Origin: Syngnathus acus
Taxonomy: Eukaryota; Chordata; Actinopteri; Syngnathiformes; Syngnathidae
Length of the DNA: 64,000 nucleotides
Assembly (NCBI RefSeq): GCF_901709675.1
Contig: NC_051098.1
Location: 312,001-376,000, forward strand
Direction of reading: 5' to 3'
This document shows, piece after piece, positions 50,922 through 61,757 of the stretch. The translations under genes were made by a program, and so were the position numbers. How positions within the stretch are numbered: position 1 is the first letter of the stretch; each line of letters opens with the position of its first letter. The notes beneath the pieces were generated by a model. The model searched no databases, was not told the DNA's origin, and saw only the letters and a program-made list of their open reading frames with translations.

Positions 50922-53516
50922 ATGCTACCAAAGGTCAAAGAGGAGCTTCGGCGGATAGAAGAAAACGGCATCATAGAGAGGGTGACACAGCTGACCGACT
51001 GGTGTGCGCCCATGGTGCCGGTCCTGAAAAGCTCAGGCAAAGCCCGCATCTGTGTGGATCTCAAGAGGCTCAACAAGGCTGTTAAAAGAGAACAGTACAT
51101 CCTGCCCACCACCGACGAGATCACAGCAAAGCTAAGCGGGGCGACAGTGTTCTCTTCCCTGGACGCTGGGAGCAGATTTTTCCAAATTCCTTTGCACCCA
51201 GATAGTTGTAAGCTCACCACCTTCATCACGCCCTTTGGCAGGTTTAATTTTAAGCGACTGCCATTTGGTATTACAAGCGCACCAGAAATCTTCCAGAGGA
51301 AGATGATGGAGACTTTGGATGGAATAGAAGGCGTCGAGATTTTCATGGACGACATTTTAGTCTATGGGGCCACAGAAAAGGAGGATGACAGTCGCCTGGA
51401 GAAGGTGATGCGGTGCATAGAGACAGCGGGCCTGAAGCTGAATTGGGAGAAGTGCTCCATTAGACAGAGTCAGCTGCGGTTTCTTGGACACATTATCGAC
51501 CGATCCGGGATCCGCCCTGATCCAGAGAAAGTGGAGGCTATCCGGCAGCTCACCCCGCCCACAGATGTGCAAGAGTTGAGAAGAGTGCTGGGAATGGTAA
51601 ATTACCTCGGTAGGTATGTCCCAGACCTCTCAACAGTAGGAGCGCCCCTGTATGATCTCCTAGAACATAAGAATGCATGGACTTGGGGACACGCTCAACA
51701 AACGGCTTTTGAACGGATCAAACAGCTTTTGAAAACAGCACCGGTACTCGCTTTCTACGATGTGAGCAAGCCCACAGCCGTGTCTGCTGACGCAAGCAGT
51801 TACGGATTAAGAGGCGTGCTACTTCAACTTCATGGCGAGCAGTGGAAACCTGTGGCGTACTGTTCAAGGCGCCTCACCGAAGCAGAAACGCGCTACGCCC
51901 AGATAGAAAAAGAGGGACTGGCTGGCGTGTGGGCATGCGAGAGGTTTGACCGGTACCTCAGCGGACTGGGTCAGTTAAAGCTAATAACTGACCACAATCC
52001 CCTCGTGCCCCTTATAAACACTCGCAGCCTCGACAATGTTCCCCTCCGGTGCCAACGTCTCCTCATGAGGCTCATGCCATTTAACGCAGTTGGGGAATAT
52101 GCCCCGGGTAAGACAATGTTTGTAGCAGACACCCTTTCACGCAGCCCACTGCCGAGCTCACAAAGAGACATTGAGAAACAAGGTGAGGTGGCTTGCTATG
52201 TGGCTAGCGTAGTGGGGGGAATCCCAGCATCCCCCAGCAATATGGACGAGATCAGAGCAGCGACAGCAGCCAACACTGAGCTGCTGACAGTCATCAGACT
52301 CATCAAGAACGGTTGGCCTGAACACCGGGCTGCCGTGCCGATTGAGGTGAGGGAGTACGCTCCCCTGAAAGGAGAACTGTCAGAGCAAAATGGACTCGTC
52401 CTCAGAGGGAGCAGGATCGTCATGCCAAAACAGCTGAGGAAGGAGACCCTTGGCAAAATACATCAAGGACACCAGGGTATAATAAAGTGTAGGGAGAGAG
52501 CGAAGTCATCAGTGTGGTGGCCTGGTCTCACTACTGAGCTAAAAGAGCTGGTGGCGTCGTGCGAGGGGTGCTGTGAGCATAGAAGAACCCAGCAAAAAGA
52601 ACCTCTCCTGTCCACACCGCTACCAGACCGACCCTGGATGAAGATCGCAATGGACCTCTGTGAGTACCAGCAGCACAACTACCTGGTAGTATCAGACTAC
52701 TATTCTAGGTTCATTGAGATTCTCCATCTTACCGCAACTACCACAGCACAAGTTATCCAAAAGCTGCAGCCCATCCTGGCGAGATTAGGGGTCCCCGACG
52801 AGGCCGTAACTGAGAACGGACCGCAATTCTCGAGCGCAGAGTTCAAGGAGTGGGCGAGGCGTCTGGACATAAAACATTCCACATCCAGCCCGCATCACCC
52901 ACAAGGTAATGGACACGCAGAGAGAGCCATACAGATGGCAAAGAAAATCCTTAAACAGGACGAGCCTTGGCTGGCTCTAATGAGCTACAGGTCTACTCCG
53001 TGCTCGTCTATCGGCTACAGTCCAGCTGAGCTTATAATGGGAAGGAGACTTCGAACCACCCTTCCCACTCTCGAGAAGAACCTCAACCCAAGGTGGGCCA
53101 GCAAAGCAGCTGTTCAACAAAAGGACAAAGAGGAGAAAGGAAAACAGGCTTTCTATTTCAACCGCCGTCATGGGGCTAGAATTCTACCAGCCCTGCGACC
53201 AGGGGATGCCGTTCTCTCAAAGTTAGACCACGAAAAGACCTGGACTTCTCCCGCCGTGGTCACCAGCGAGAGCACTACCCCGAGGTCCTTCGTCATCAGG
53301 ACACCGCAGGGAGCGGAGCTGAGGCGGAACCGCTGCCACCTCCAGCCACGGCCGGCTACCCAGCTCACCTCAGCAGCACCTGGTGAATGCTCTGGGACAG
53401 ACCCACACTCTGACACAGCCTCCAGGTTAGAGAAGCTTTTGTTCACAGTTTTCGCGGCGTGCTCGTTCCTGGTGTGGGAGGGGGGGGGGGTTCTCCCAGG
53501 GAGGTTAGATAAATGA
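50922..53516 (+). CDS. pol: Gypsy pol: reverse transcriptase, RNase H, integrase
   Basis: 864 codons. RT: WCAPMVPVLKSSGKARICVD, LDAGSRFFQIPL, FKRLPFGITSAPEIFQ and F-M-D-D at residues 141-144. RNase H: SADASSYG, with Arg297 where Gly is usual (G-L-R-G instead of G-L-G-G). Integrase: H-x-G-H-x-G ... C-x2-C zinc region, then the DDE core with AMDLCEYQ (first Asp), VTENGPQFSS (Glu631 where Asp is the rule) and HHPQGNGHAERAIQMAK (Glu). C-terminal GPY-like region LRPGDAVLSKLD. The ATG is internal; the true frame began upstream of the TGA at 50904. It would copy and insert the element, but the integrase change and missing LTR argue against activity. Confidence 0.92.
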   Translation: MLPKVKEELRRIEENGIIERVTQLTDWCAPMVPVLKSSGKARICVDLKRLNKAVKREQYILPTTDEITAKLSGATVFSSLDAGSRFFQIPLHPDSCKLTTFITPFGRFNFKRLPFGITSAPEIFQRKMMETLDGIEGVEIFMDDILVYGATEKEDDSRLEKVMRCIETAGLKLNWEKCSIRQSQLRFLGHIIDRSGIRPDPEKVEAIRQLTPPTDVQELRRVLGMVNYLGRYVPDLSTVGAPLYDLLEHKNAWTWGHAQQTAFERIKQLLKTAPVLAFYDVSKPTAVSADASSYGLRGVLLQLHGEQWKPVAYCSRRLTEAETRYAQIEKEGLAGVWACERFDRYLSGLGQLKLITDHNPLVPLINTRSLDNVPLRCQRLLMRLMPFNAVGEYAPGKTMFVADTLSRSPLPSSQRDIEKQGEVACYVASVVGGIPASPSNMDEIRAATAANTELLTVIRLIKNGWPEHRAAVPIEVREYAPLKGELSEQNGLVLRGSRIVMPKQLRKETLGKIHQGHQGIIKCRERAKSSVWWPGLTTELKELVASCEGCCEHRRTQQKEPLLSTPLPDRPWMKIAMDLCEYQQHNYLVVSDYYSRFIEILHLTATTTAQVIQKLQPILARLGVPDEAVTENGPQFSSAEFKEWARRLDIKHSTSSPHHPQGNGHAERAIQMAKKILKQDEPWLALMSYRSTPCSSIGYSPAELIMGRRLRTTLPTLEKNLNPRWASKAAVQQKDKEEKGKQAFYFNRRHGARILPALRPGDAVLSKLDHEKTWTSPAVVTSESTTPRSFVIRTPQGAELRRNRCHLQPRPATQLTSAAPGECSGTDPHSDTASRLEKLLFTVFAACSFLVWEGGGVLPGRLDK

Positions 53517-53520
53517 ATCT

Positions 53521-54557
53521 GATGTGGCTGTGGCTGGCTCCGGGGGGGGATTTGTCTCCCCTAGTCAAAAGTCATCAAAATGTGAATTTTGAAAGGGGGG
53601 AGTGGCCCCAATATAAAAATGGAAAAGTTCCACAAAAATAGAATAAAGAAAAAGGCAAATAAAAATGGGAAAATAACATGAAACTTAAGGGGGAAATGTG
53701 CACCGTGAGTGAGTGACATGTCTGGTGTGAATGAGAAATTTAGGAAGAAGAAATGTCCCGAGAGTGAGGACACGTGAAACAGGATAGGATGTCTGGGACA
53801 TCGCTGATCGGCTGTTACGAGAGAAAAATAATAGAAAAGTCCCATAAAACGTGGACTTTATTTTGGCGACAGATCCGGATGAGGCTGTACATTTTAGCTG
53901 TGTGAATGCGGCGGAAGCACGCTATGATTGAACACTGATTGCGACAAGAGACGTGCGCCACCTAGCCCCCGGAGGGAAACTTCCCGGGACGTGCTGGGAT
54001 GTTGAGATCTCACCCAATGGCCGTACGGTCCGAGTGCGATTTTTGAGATGTTCTATGGCAGCATTTGTCTCTGTCAAGGTCGCACAAAAAAGGGAGGCTT
54101 GCTGCAGACCGTGTTTGGCAGATGGGAGAAGTGCGCAGCCTTGGCATCCGTAGCTGTGTGAATGGATGTGGAAGAAATACCGGCCAGGTCTGGGACCAGG
54201 AGTGCAGAAGAGAATGAAGCGCGCAGACCATGTTGTTTGGGCATTGATCAGATTAGGAGTGTGTGTGGGTTGCGGAGTTTCCTCGGCGAACAGCTGCCGC
54301 GTTAGCCTCTTAGAGATACTCTTTAGGCTAAATTACCGGGGTGAACTGGTGCGTTGCGGTCGTACCCAAGTCGACACGGTTCGATCCCGATTGTCGAGAC
54401 TCACTGTGATAGCATACACGCCTGTCAAAATCTGATGAAATTGACGGCTTGCAGCAGACCGCAATTGGCAGATAGGAGAAGTGCGCAGCCGGTAGAAAAG
54501 GGAAAACGTGGAAAAAGAGGCCTCAGGGGGGTTAATATTGGTATACCATGTAAGAAA
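53521..54557 (+). other. Unassigned, retroelement-like
   Basis: A polypurine run AAAGGGGGGAGTGG (53593-53606) resembles the one at 63860, so this may be the 3-prime end of a relative of the LTR element. A diverged direct repeat (CAGACCG ... GGCAGATRGGAGAAGTGCGC) occurs at 54104-54132 and 54457-54487. No gene is recognised. Confidence 0.4.
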
Positions 54558-57045
54558 AGTAATTTCAAAAAGTCAAAGTCACAGTCTGCTTTATGGTCAA
54601 CCTCTTCACATGCCAAGACACACAAAGAAATCGAAAGTACGTTTCCACTATCCCACGGTGACAAGACATAGTACACGACATACATACAAGCAAACACAAA
54701 ATAAAAACAAGAAGGCACAAACAATGAATAATAAGAGTGACGAATAAATAATAAATAAACAAATAAACAAATAACGCAATAAATAAATAAATAAGAGGAG
54801 CAAAACGGGGCAAGTGTGCATACGGCAGACAGTCAGAATATAGCGCAAAAGTACAGGACGCTACGCAGAAGGGGGGAGAGAGTTCAGGATCCTAACAGCC
54901 TGGAGTACGAAGCTGTTGGTGAGTCTGGTGGTGCGGGAGCGCAGGCTCCTGTACCTCTTCCCAGAGGGCAGAAGATCAAACAAAGAGTGAGCGGGGTGAC
55001 TCACATCACTCACAATCGTGGTCGCCTTGCGGGTGAGATGGGAGGTGTAAATGTCCTTCAAGGAGGGGAGTGAAGCACCAATAATCTTACCAGCCGTGTT
55101 CACTATGCGCTGGAGGGCCTTCATGTTGTAGTCACTGCAGCTACCACCCCAAACAGCAATACAACTGGAGAGGACGCTCTCAATGGTGCCACGGTAAAAT
55201 GTAGTCATGACGGCCGGAGGAGCACACGCTCGCCTGAGTTTCCGCAGGAGGTACAGGCGGCGCTGGGCCTTCTTCGCCAGTGATGCGGTGTTGGTGGACC
55301 AGGAGAGATCCTCACTGATGTGCACCCCCAGGAACCTGGTGCTGCTCACTCTCTCCACCACAGCACCGTCGATGGTCAGCGGCAGGTGTCAGGTGTGACC
55401 CTTCCGGAAGTCAACAACAATCTCCTTGGTCTTGTTGACGTTCAGCAGGAGGTTGTTGTCCTTGCACCACATGGTCAGAAGGTCAACCTCCAACCTGTAT
55501 TGAGTCTCGTCGCCCTTGGTGATGAGACCCGCCAGAGTCGTGTCGTCAGCAAATTTCACCATGCGGTTGGCGCTGTAGGTCGCAGCGCAGTCATGCGTCA
55601 GCAGGGTGAAGAGCAGCGGACTGAGCACGCAGCCTTAGGGGGCCCCCGTGCTCAGCGTGATGCTGGCGGAGATCTTGTCGCCAACACGTACCACCTGAGG
55701 TCTCTGACTGAGGAAGTCTAGTAGCCAGTTGCAGAGGTAGGTACTGAGGCCCAGCTTGGCGAGTTTGCAGATGAGTCGTTGTGGCACAATGGTGTTGAAG
55801 GCAAAACTGAAGTCCACAAACAGCAGTCTCACATACGAGTCCCTACTCTCCAGGTGGGTGAGGGCCGAGTGGAGGGCCGGGCAGATGGCATCCTCAGAGG
55901 ACCGTTTGGCTCGGTACGCAAACTGGAAGGGGTCTATGGTGGGGGGTAGAATGGATCTGATGTGCTCCATGACAAGCCGCTCAAAGCACTTCATGATGAT
56001 GGGTGTCAGTGCCACGGGGCGGTAGTCATTGAAGCAGGACGGGGCAGGTTTCTTCGGCACAGGTACGATGGTGGCAGCCTTGAAACACGAAGGGACGACG
56101 GCTTGCTGCAGGGAAATGTTGAAGATGTTGAAGACACCCGACAGCTCCCCAGCGCAGTCCTTCAGCGCTCGACCCGGGATGTTGTCAGGGCCCGCCGCCT
56201 TACGAGTGTTGATAGCGGCAAGCGCCCTCCTCACGCTATCAGCAGAGAGGCACAGGGGCTGCTCTTGTGGGGGAGGAGGGGCCTTCAGCGGGCAAGTGCT
56301 GTTCTGAGCGTCGAAGCGAGCAAAGAAGCGATTGAGATCGTTGAGCAGACGGATGTCGCCCTCACAGCTCTGCGGCGCGGGCTTGTAGTCCGTGATGGTC
56401 TGAATGCCCTGCCAAAGGCTCCGTGCGTCCTTGCTGTCCTTGAAGTGGGCGGTAATCCTGCAAGAGAACGCCCTTTTCGCCTCCTTGATGCCCCGGGACA
56501 GGTCGGCCCTCGCTGTCCTCAAGCCAGCCTCATCCCCCGCTCTGAAGGCTTTGTCCCTGGCCCTCAGCAGCCTGAGGACAGCCCCAGTCAGCCACGGCTT
56601 CCAGTTAGCCCGAGTGACGATGTATTTCGAGTGGGTCACTTCATCAATGCACTTCGCGACGTAAGAGGAAACAGAGTCAGTATACTCCTCTATATCCGTC
56701 CGATCATTGCAAGTGGCCGCCTGCTTAAACATTTCCCAGTCAGTAGAGCCAAAACAGTCTCGAAGCACATCAGAGGCACCCTCAGGCCGCACTCTAACCC
56801 GCTTGCGAACCGGCCTGGATGCTTTCACCATTTGTCTGTATGCGGGCAAAAGCATAACAGTGATATGGTCAGAAAGTCCAAGATGGGGGAGGGGGGCGGC
56901 TTTGAAAGCTCCTTTATGTGAAGAGTAGACCAGGTCCAGGAAGCTGTCACCACGTGTTGGAAAACTAACATGTTGGTGAAGCCTCGGAAAAACAGACTTC
57001 AGGTTAGCGTGATTAAAATCCCCAGCGAAGAATTTGTGTGCACAC
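54558..57045 (-). mobile_element. LINE (L2/CR1 group), minus, 5-prime truncated
   Basis: Minus strand: end of endonuclease (GDFNHANLK near 57020), linker, RT, then the 3-prime UTR shared with 38262 and 3918, ending with GACTTT repeats at 54560-54575. It is the longest copy of this LINE family here. Confidence 0.88.
54861..56855 (-). pseudogene. LINE reverse transcriptase with two internal stops
   Basis: One continuous frame with stops at 55635-55637 (TAA in GAP-x-GCVLSP, where Gln is expected) and 55389-55391 (TGA in GHT-x-HLPL, where the copy at 37460 has CGA, Arg). Domains: linker, RKAAGPDNIPGRALKDC, FNDYRPVALTPIIMKCFERL, FVDFSFAFNTIVPQRLICKL, VLSPLLFTLL, KFADDTTLAGL (catalytic) and the thumb to SGKRYRSLRSRTTRLTNSF. 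Both stops are C-to-T changes. Non-functional. Confidence 0.9.
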
Positions 57046-57065
57046 TAGAGTTAAAAATCTGCAGT

Positions 57066-58358
57066 ATAAGATTCAAGATTCAAGAGTCTTTTATTCGCCA
57101 TGTTTGAGCGTGCCAAACAAGGAATTTGACTTCGGTAAATCACAGCCTCTGTTCAACATTTAGGTGACTAACAACACTCAGGACATGTGAAAAATGGCAA
57201 ATATTCTCAAACATCCCCTGATCTTAAACTCCCAAAAGGGCAAGGAAAAACTCCAAACTCCAGCTAGGGGAAATGAGAAACCTTGAGAAGAGACCACAGA
57301 TGGGAAGGTCCCTCTTCCAGGATGACCAGGCTGCAATGGATGCAGAGAGGACACATAGTACAAACAGTGTAGACAAATTCAAAAAAGGTGTGGAGAGCAG
57401 GATGTTATTGCACAGTAATGACTCTGAGACTCGTGAGTCGTGTGAGTTCATCAGAGCAACAGCCTGGGGGAAGAAGCTGTCTCTGTGTCTGCTGGTTTTG
57501 GCGTACCGAGCTCTATAACGCCGTCCAGAGGGGAGTAGTTCAAACAGACTGCAACCTGGGTGAGAAGGGTCTGTAGAGATGTTCCTTGCACGTTTCCTGG
57601 TCCTGGACAGGTACAAGTCTTGGATAGATGGGAGGTTGATTCCAATGATCTTTTCTGCAATCCTAATTGTCCGTTGCAGTCTGTGCTTGTCTTGTTTGGA
57701 GGCCGATCCAAACCAGACAGTGATGGAGGTGCAGAGGACAGACTGGATGATGGCAGTGTAGAAGGTCTTCAGAAGCTCTCGCGGCAGGTTGAACTTCTTG
57801 AGCTGTCTCAGGAAGTACAGCCTCTGCTGGGCCTTCTTCCGGACAGAGTCTATGTGGCCGGTCCATTTCAGGTCCCGAGAGATTGTGGTTCCCAGGAACT
57901 TGAAGGTGTCTGTGGAGAGAATAGTATTACTGCGGATAGTGAGGGGTAAAAGTGGTGAAGGGTCACGCCTGAAGTCTACTGTCATCTCCACGGTCTTGAG
58001 CGGGTTCAGCTCCAGGTGGTTTTGGCTGCACCAGTGGACCAGCCGCTCCACCTCCTGTCTGTACGCAGTCTCATCACCGTCCTGGATCAGTCCGATGAGA
58101 GTGGTGTCATCTGCACACTTCAGGAGCTTCACAGGAGAGTCACCTGAGGAGAAATCATTGGTGTAGAGAGAGAAGAGCAGTGGGGAGAGGACGCACCCCT
58201 GAGGGGCTCCAGTATTGGTGGTCCGGGTGTCAGATGTGATGCCCCCCAGCCTCACACGCTGTCTCCTGTTGGTCAGGAAGCTGGTGATCCACTGACAGGT
58301 GGAGGCAGGCACCGCAAGCTGGATGAGCTTCTGTTGGAGGATGTCGGGGAAATAGGGA
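57066..58358 (-). mobile_element. LINE 3-prime fragment, minus (different family)
   Basis: Minus strand: RT from about 58358 to 57400, then a 3-prime UTR ending in GCGAATAAAAGACTCTTGAA and TCTTGAATCTT repeats. It lies within ~20 bp of the 5-prime end of the LINE at 54558-57045. It is 5-prime truncated within RT block 4. Confidence 0.85.
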
Positions 58359-58459
58359 AGGGGGAAATACAAAGCGCTTTTAGAGAAACAAAGACAAGAA
58401 GTGCAAAGGGCATGTTTGTAAGTGCGCCTGCGCACGGTAAGCAGCCATAAAATGACCAT
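57224..58459 (-). pseudogene. LINE reverse transcriptase, C-terminal half
   Basis: The open frame contains FPDILQQKLIQLAVPASTCQ, NTGAPQGCVLSPLLFSLYTN, C-A-D-D-T-T-L-I-G (the Phe/Tyr of the catalytic box replaced by Cys), LVHWCSQNHLELNPLKTVEM, RDLKWTGHIDSVRKKAQQRL and FELLPSGRRYRARYAKTSRH. The first ~35 codons before 58358 are not LINE but host or retroviral DNA read in frame. After the Tyr/His-rich end the frame runs into the UTR. No stop in the RT part. Confidence 0.85.
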
Positions 58460-58580
58460 ACCGCATGGAAGCGGTTAGTAAGAAGCTAAATGGGAGATGT
58501 ATTCAAATCCCTTTGTCTGCGTGTTCTGTGTTCGTGCGTTATCTCTGTGAAGTTTGTGTCAGTTTGTTGTCGTTCTTTGG
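58359..58580 (+). other. Unassigned spacer
   Basis: Sequence between the LINE break and the GT repeat. No gene or transposon end is recognised; it may belong to the retroelement that fills the rest of the window. Confidence 0.4.
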
Positions 58581-58752
58581 TGTGTGTGTGTGTGTGAGTG
58601 TATGTGTGTGTGTGAGTGTATGTGTGTGTATGTGTGTGTGTGCGCTGTGTGCGTGTGCACGCTGTGTGTGCGTGTGCGCGCTGTGTATGCGTTTGTGTGT
58701 GCGCTCAGTGTGTGTGTGTGTTTATGTGCATGCTCTGTGTGGGTGTGTGAGG
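58581..58752 (+). repeat. (GT)n-rich microsatellite
   Basis: GT dinucleotides with GAGTGTAT and GCGTGTGC interruptions. Frames across it (Cys/Val-rich or His/Thr-rich) are artefacts. Confidence 0.95.
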
Positions 58753-59030
58753 AGGGAGAGATGGAGAATTTTTGAGCGAAGGGGGGACCGATGAGGGTGC
58801 CCGCGCTCACTCCGGGCGCGTGCCCGTGGGGCGGGAGTGCTGGATTCGCGCGGGGAGGGGTCGGCGTAGTGATAGCGTGGGCCTGGCCAGCCCGCGTGGT
58901 CAACATTGGTGCGACGCCACCCCCCCCTCGTTCGGTCGGGCTGCCCGCTCCGGGGGCTGCACTAGGCCATCTGGCAACTATGAGGGAGATGAGACATTAC
59001 ATTTGTAGAAGAGTTCCAAAACTCAAATAG
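58753..59030 (+). other. GC-rich segment, possible retroelement leader
   Basis: A CpG-rich 270 bp in otherwise AT-rich surroundings. GGTCAACATTGGTGCGACGCC near 58898-58918 has the form of an LTR end followed by a TGG primer site, but I cannot match it to a tRNA or find a second LTR. No gene. Confidence 0.35.
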
Positions 59031-61655
59031 ACATAGAGACAGGCGCGTTACAGAAATTAAACCAGTTAGTAATTGATTACGACAAAAGTGAGTAGGAAGG
59101 AGTATCTGTTGATTGGGATTAAATTAGGGGTTACAATAGGTCAATAGTTTGTGGTCAACAATGCATTACATAGAAAAAGAGCGGAGGAGAGTTCAATGAG
59201 GAGATATTGGGAGTAGTCTGTTGGTCCTTTTTTAATACCCTTTTAATTGGTTTCCTGGTGTAGATAGGTTAGCAACACGAGAGATGTAGAGGTTCAAAAG
59301 AAAGACATTTAAAAGAAATTAACATTTTTGATTTGGACAATTGCAGGCTAACAGGAACATGAGAAAGAACAGCTGAGAAGCGGGATCCAATGGGATCGGG
59401 GAGATTGGAAATTCACAGCACCATATTCTAAGTCACATTTTTGAGCAAGCATGACACAGGTAATAACGTTTGAGAGGTCGAGACGTAGAGCAGGGCTAGA
59501 TTTGGAATGCAGACGCTTGATGAGTTAATTTTGAATACTAATACTGAAGACACAACCTACATCTCATTAAATTACATTATATTGTATATATATATATTAC
59601 ATACATTGGAAGCTGTATCCAAAATTGAAGGCTTGAAGTGGGAAAGAGAAGGATGAGGGCTCTAAGTGAGGTATGGAACGAGGGGAGCTTGGAGTAAGTC
59701 CCCTGGGGGGATGTGGTATGCACATGGAGCAAGGAGTGGTCTCAGTGGTTCCAACTCAAATAATTAGAAGAAGGAAGGGATTAGAAATGAAAATAAGAAA
59801 ACAACAGACAAAATGTATCAAAAAAAAAAACAGGATGACTTTGCAGGACTTACAATATAAAAACAAAATCGCTGTTACTAGGAGGAGTTGAAGTTTGATA
59901 AACAAACGTTATTAGCGAATTGATGGCAGCAGCTACATTTGGAGATAATCTTACAAGTTTGATGTCCCAGTCTGTCGCTCTCAGTGCCAGGAGACCTGAA
60001 ACTCTATCCCGAGACTTCGCCCACAGCTGTGGACGACAGGAAAACGGTGCCTGACTTTGAGGCACCTTTGACCTTTGGCAAGAACAAAGAAAGACAGTTT
60101 TTGTGCTTGGAGGGGGCAAGCACGGCTCTCTGGAGAAAAGACCACATCCTCAGAGACGAGAAAAGACATTGAGAAACGGAGCAACTCACAATGCTGAAAA
60201 TGGACTCATTTAAAAAATGGACTCATTCGAGAGTGATGGATGGGTTGGCTCTGAGGCAACAACCAAAGAACACCAACTTGAGAGGGTGAGACACATGAGA
60301 CATGAAGTGTCCGACAACCAAATCGCACTCCTTGCTGAGGCGTTACCAAACTTGGTGGAGCGTGGGTCAAAGTGGACGGGAGCTTCCTTGTGCACTGAGT
60401 TTGACATAACTGAGGAGATTTAATAAAAAAATTGAATAATGTGAGAGCTACAGAGAAAAGCATCATAATCGGAGATTGAACAGATTTGGATAAAACAGAT
60501 AGGCTAAAACGGTAGGAAACAAGAGCGAGACCTGATACTTTGGCTCGTCAGGCTAAAGAAGTAGAAGTCGAGTTATATAAATTTTAGAATAGGACATTTG
60601 GACTAAAGTGAATTCAGTCAAGAGGAAGCTAGGTTGCTCAATGTACCTACTCAATACGATAGAAGTGCGTTGCACCACAGGAGAGGTTGGGTGGTCAGAA
60701 GGTTGGATACGTTCATGGGGGAACGGCCATAGGAATTTTTGACTTTCACACAATCATGCATAGGAGTCGCCCAAGGCGACAGTTAACAAGATAATGAATG
60801 CGATAGGGCTCGATTACGACTGCACCGACATGGCAAAGTAAGAGCAAGAGAGCTGAGTGAGGGATTATATGCTAAACAGTCCGCTATAGGGTTACCAATA
60901 GGAGATTCTATCAAAAGCAGTACTAAGACGTGGATGTGAAGACAACAGGAGGGCGTAGATTTTCGGAGGTTTGATAAGGGCAGACTCCATTGTCAAAGAT
61001 AGGATTAGAGCGAGTGGGAATGGGGACATTTTGGCATTTTAACAGGGATTGACAGCAAGGGAGATTGAGGATAGAAGATCTGGACAGCAGTGGCGTAAAT
61101 TACATTAAAGACTGCTCATTCGAGGGAGAGGACTTGGCGCTCGCTGAGTGGCTCTGCACCGTTGCAGATGAAGGCAAGATCGCGAGAGTGAGTGGATGAA
61201 AGGAGTGATAATAGGCGATGACGTAAGGAAGCAGGGAGAGGTGCTGGATGGTGTGACAGGCAGGATTTTTAGGAAAAAAAAAAGGGGGGGAGTGAGACTC
61301 GCCAAGAGGGGCAATAGAGAGAAGCAGACTGAGAAACATATTTGAGCTAGACAACAGGAAAAAGGGGGGGAGCCAAATGATGACGTAAAAAGCCAGAGGG
61401 AATAGTCTGACCATTCTTTCTTAAATTTAATTAGGATAAGTAATAGGGATCGAGTTTGTAGGAGCAATTTGAGGTTATGGAGGCTCCCCTATAACGCGGG
61501 CCCCACAGTTAGCCTCTCAGATAGACATATATGACAATTTGCGATGAATCTGGTGGGCGAGTTTCTGGAAAATTTAATTTGAGATTTTACAATAGATCTG
61601 GTTGACGAGTCAATGTTTGCCTGGTCACTAACATACTAACGTTGCTTAGTGTGGG
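59031..61655 (+). mobile_element. Interior related to the 19-29 kb LTR element
   Basis: At 60050-60430 it aligns with the minus strand of 24870-25290 (AGGCACCTTTGACCTTTGGC, GGAGGGGGCAAGCACG, GACATAACTGAGGAG). The remaining sequence is purine-rich and unrecognised. An open frame of 68 codons at 60217-60423 has no known motif. It resumes after the LINE tail at about 62930. Confidence 0.55.
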
Positions 61656-61757
61656 ATCAAAGTCAAAGTATGCTTTATTGTCAATTTCTTCACGTCAAGA
61701 CACACAGAGATCGAAATTACGTTTCCCACTATCCCACGGTGACAAGACATATTACAC

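Larger units (their letters stand above)
48657..53520 (+). mobile_element. Ty3/gypsy LTR retrotransposon, 3-prime truncated
   Basis: One LTR (48657-48962), gag, zinc knuckles, protease, reverse transcriptase, RNase H and integrase in the standard gypsy order, ending near a G-rich tract (53479-53490, 53541-53549). No second LTR is seen. Gag is disrupted by a LINE tail plus SINE insertion. The element is damaged by frameshifts and stops, but pol is largely open. Confidence 0.9.

Noticed and set aside
55962-56921. A 319-codon plus-strand frame
   Set aside because: It is antisense to a clear LINE reverse transcriptase and has no motif of its own.
58753-59030. A CpG-island promoter of a host gene
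   Set aside because: No exon follows, and the CpG-rich stretch is short and sits inside retroelement sequence.
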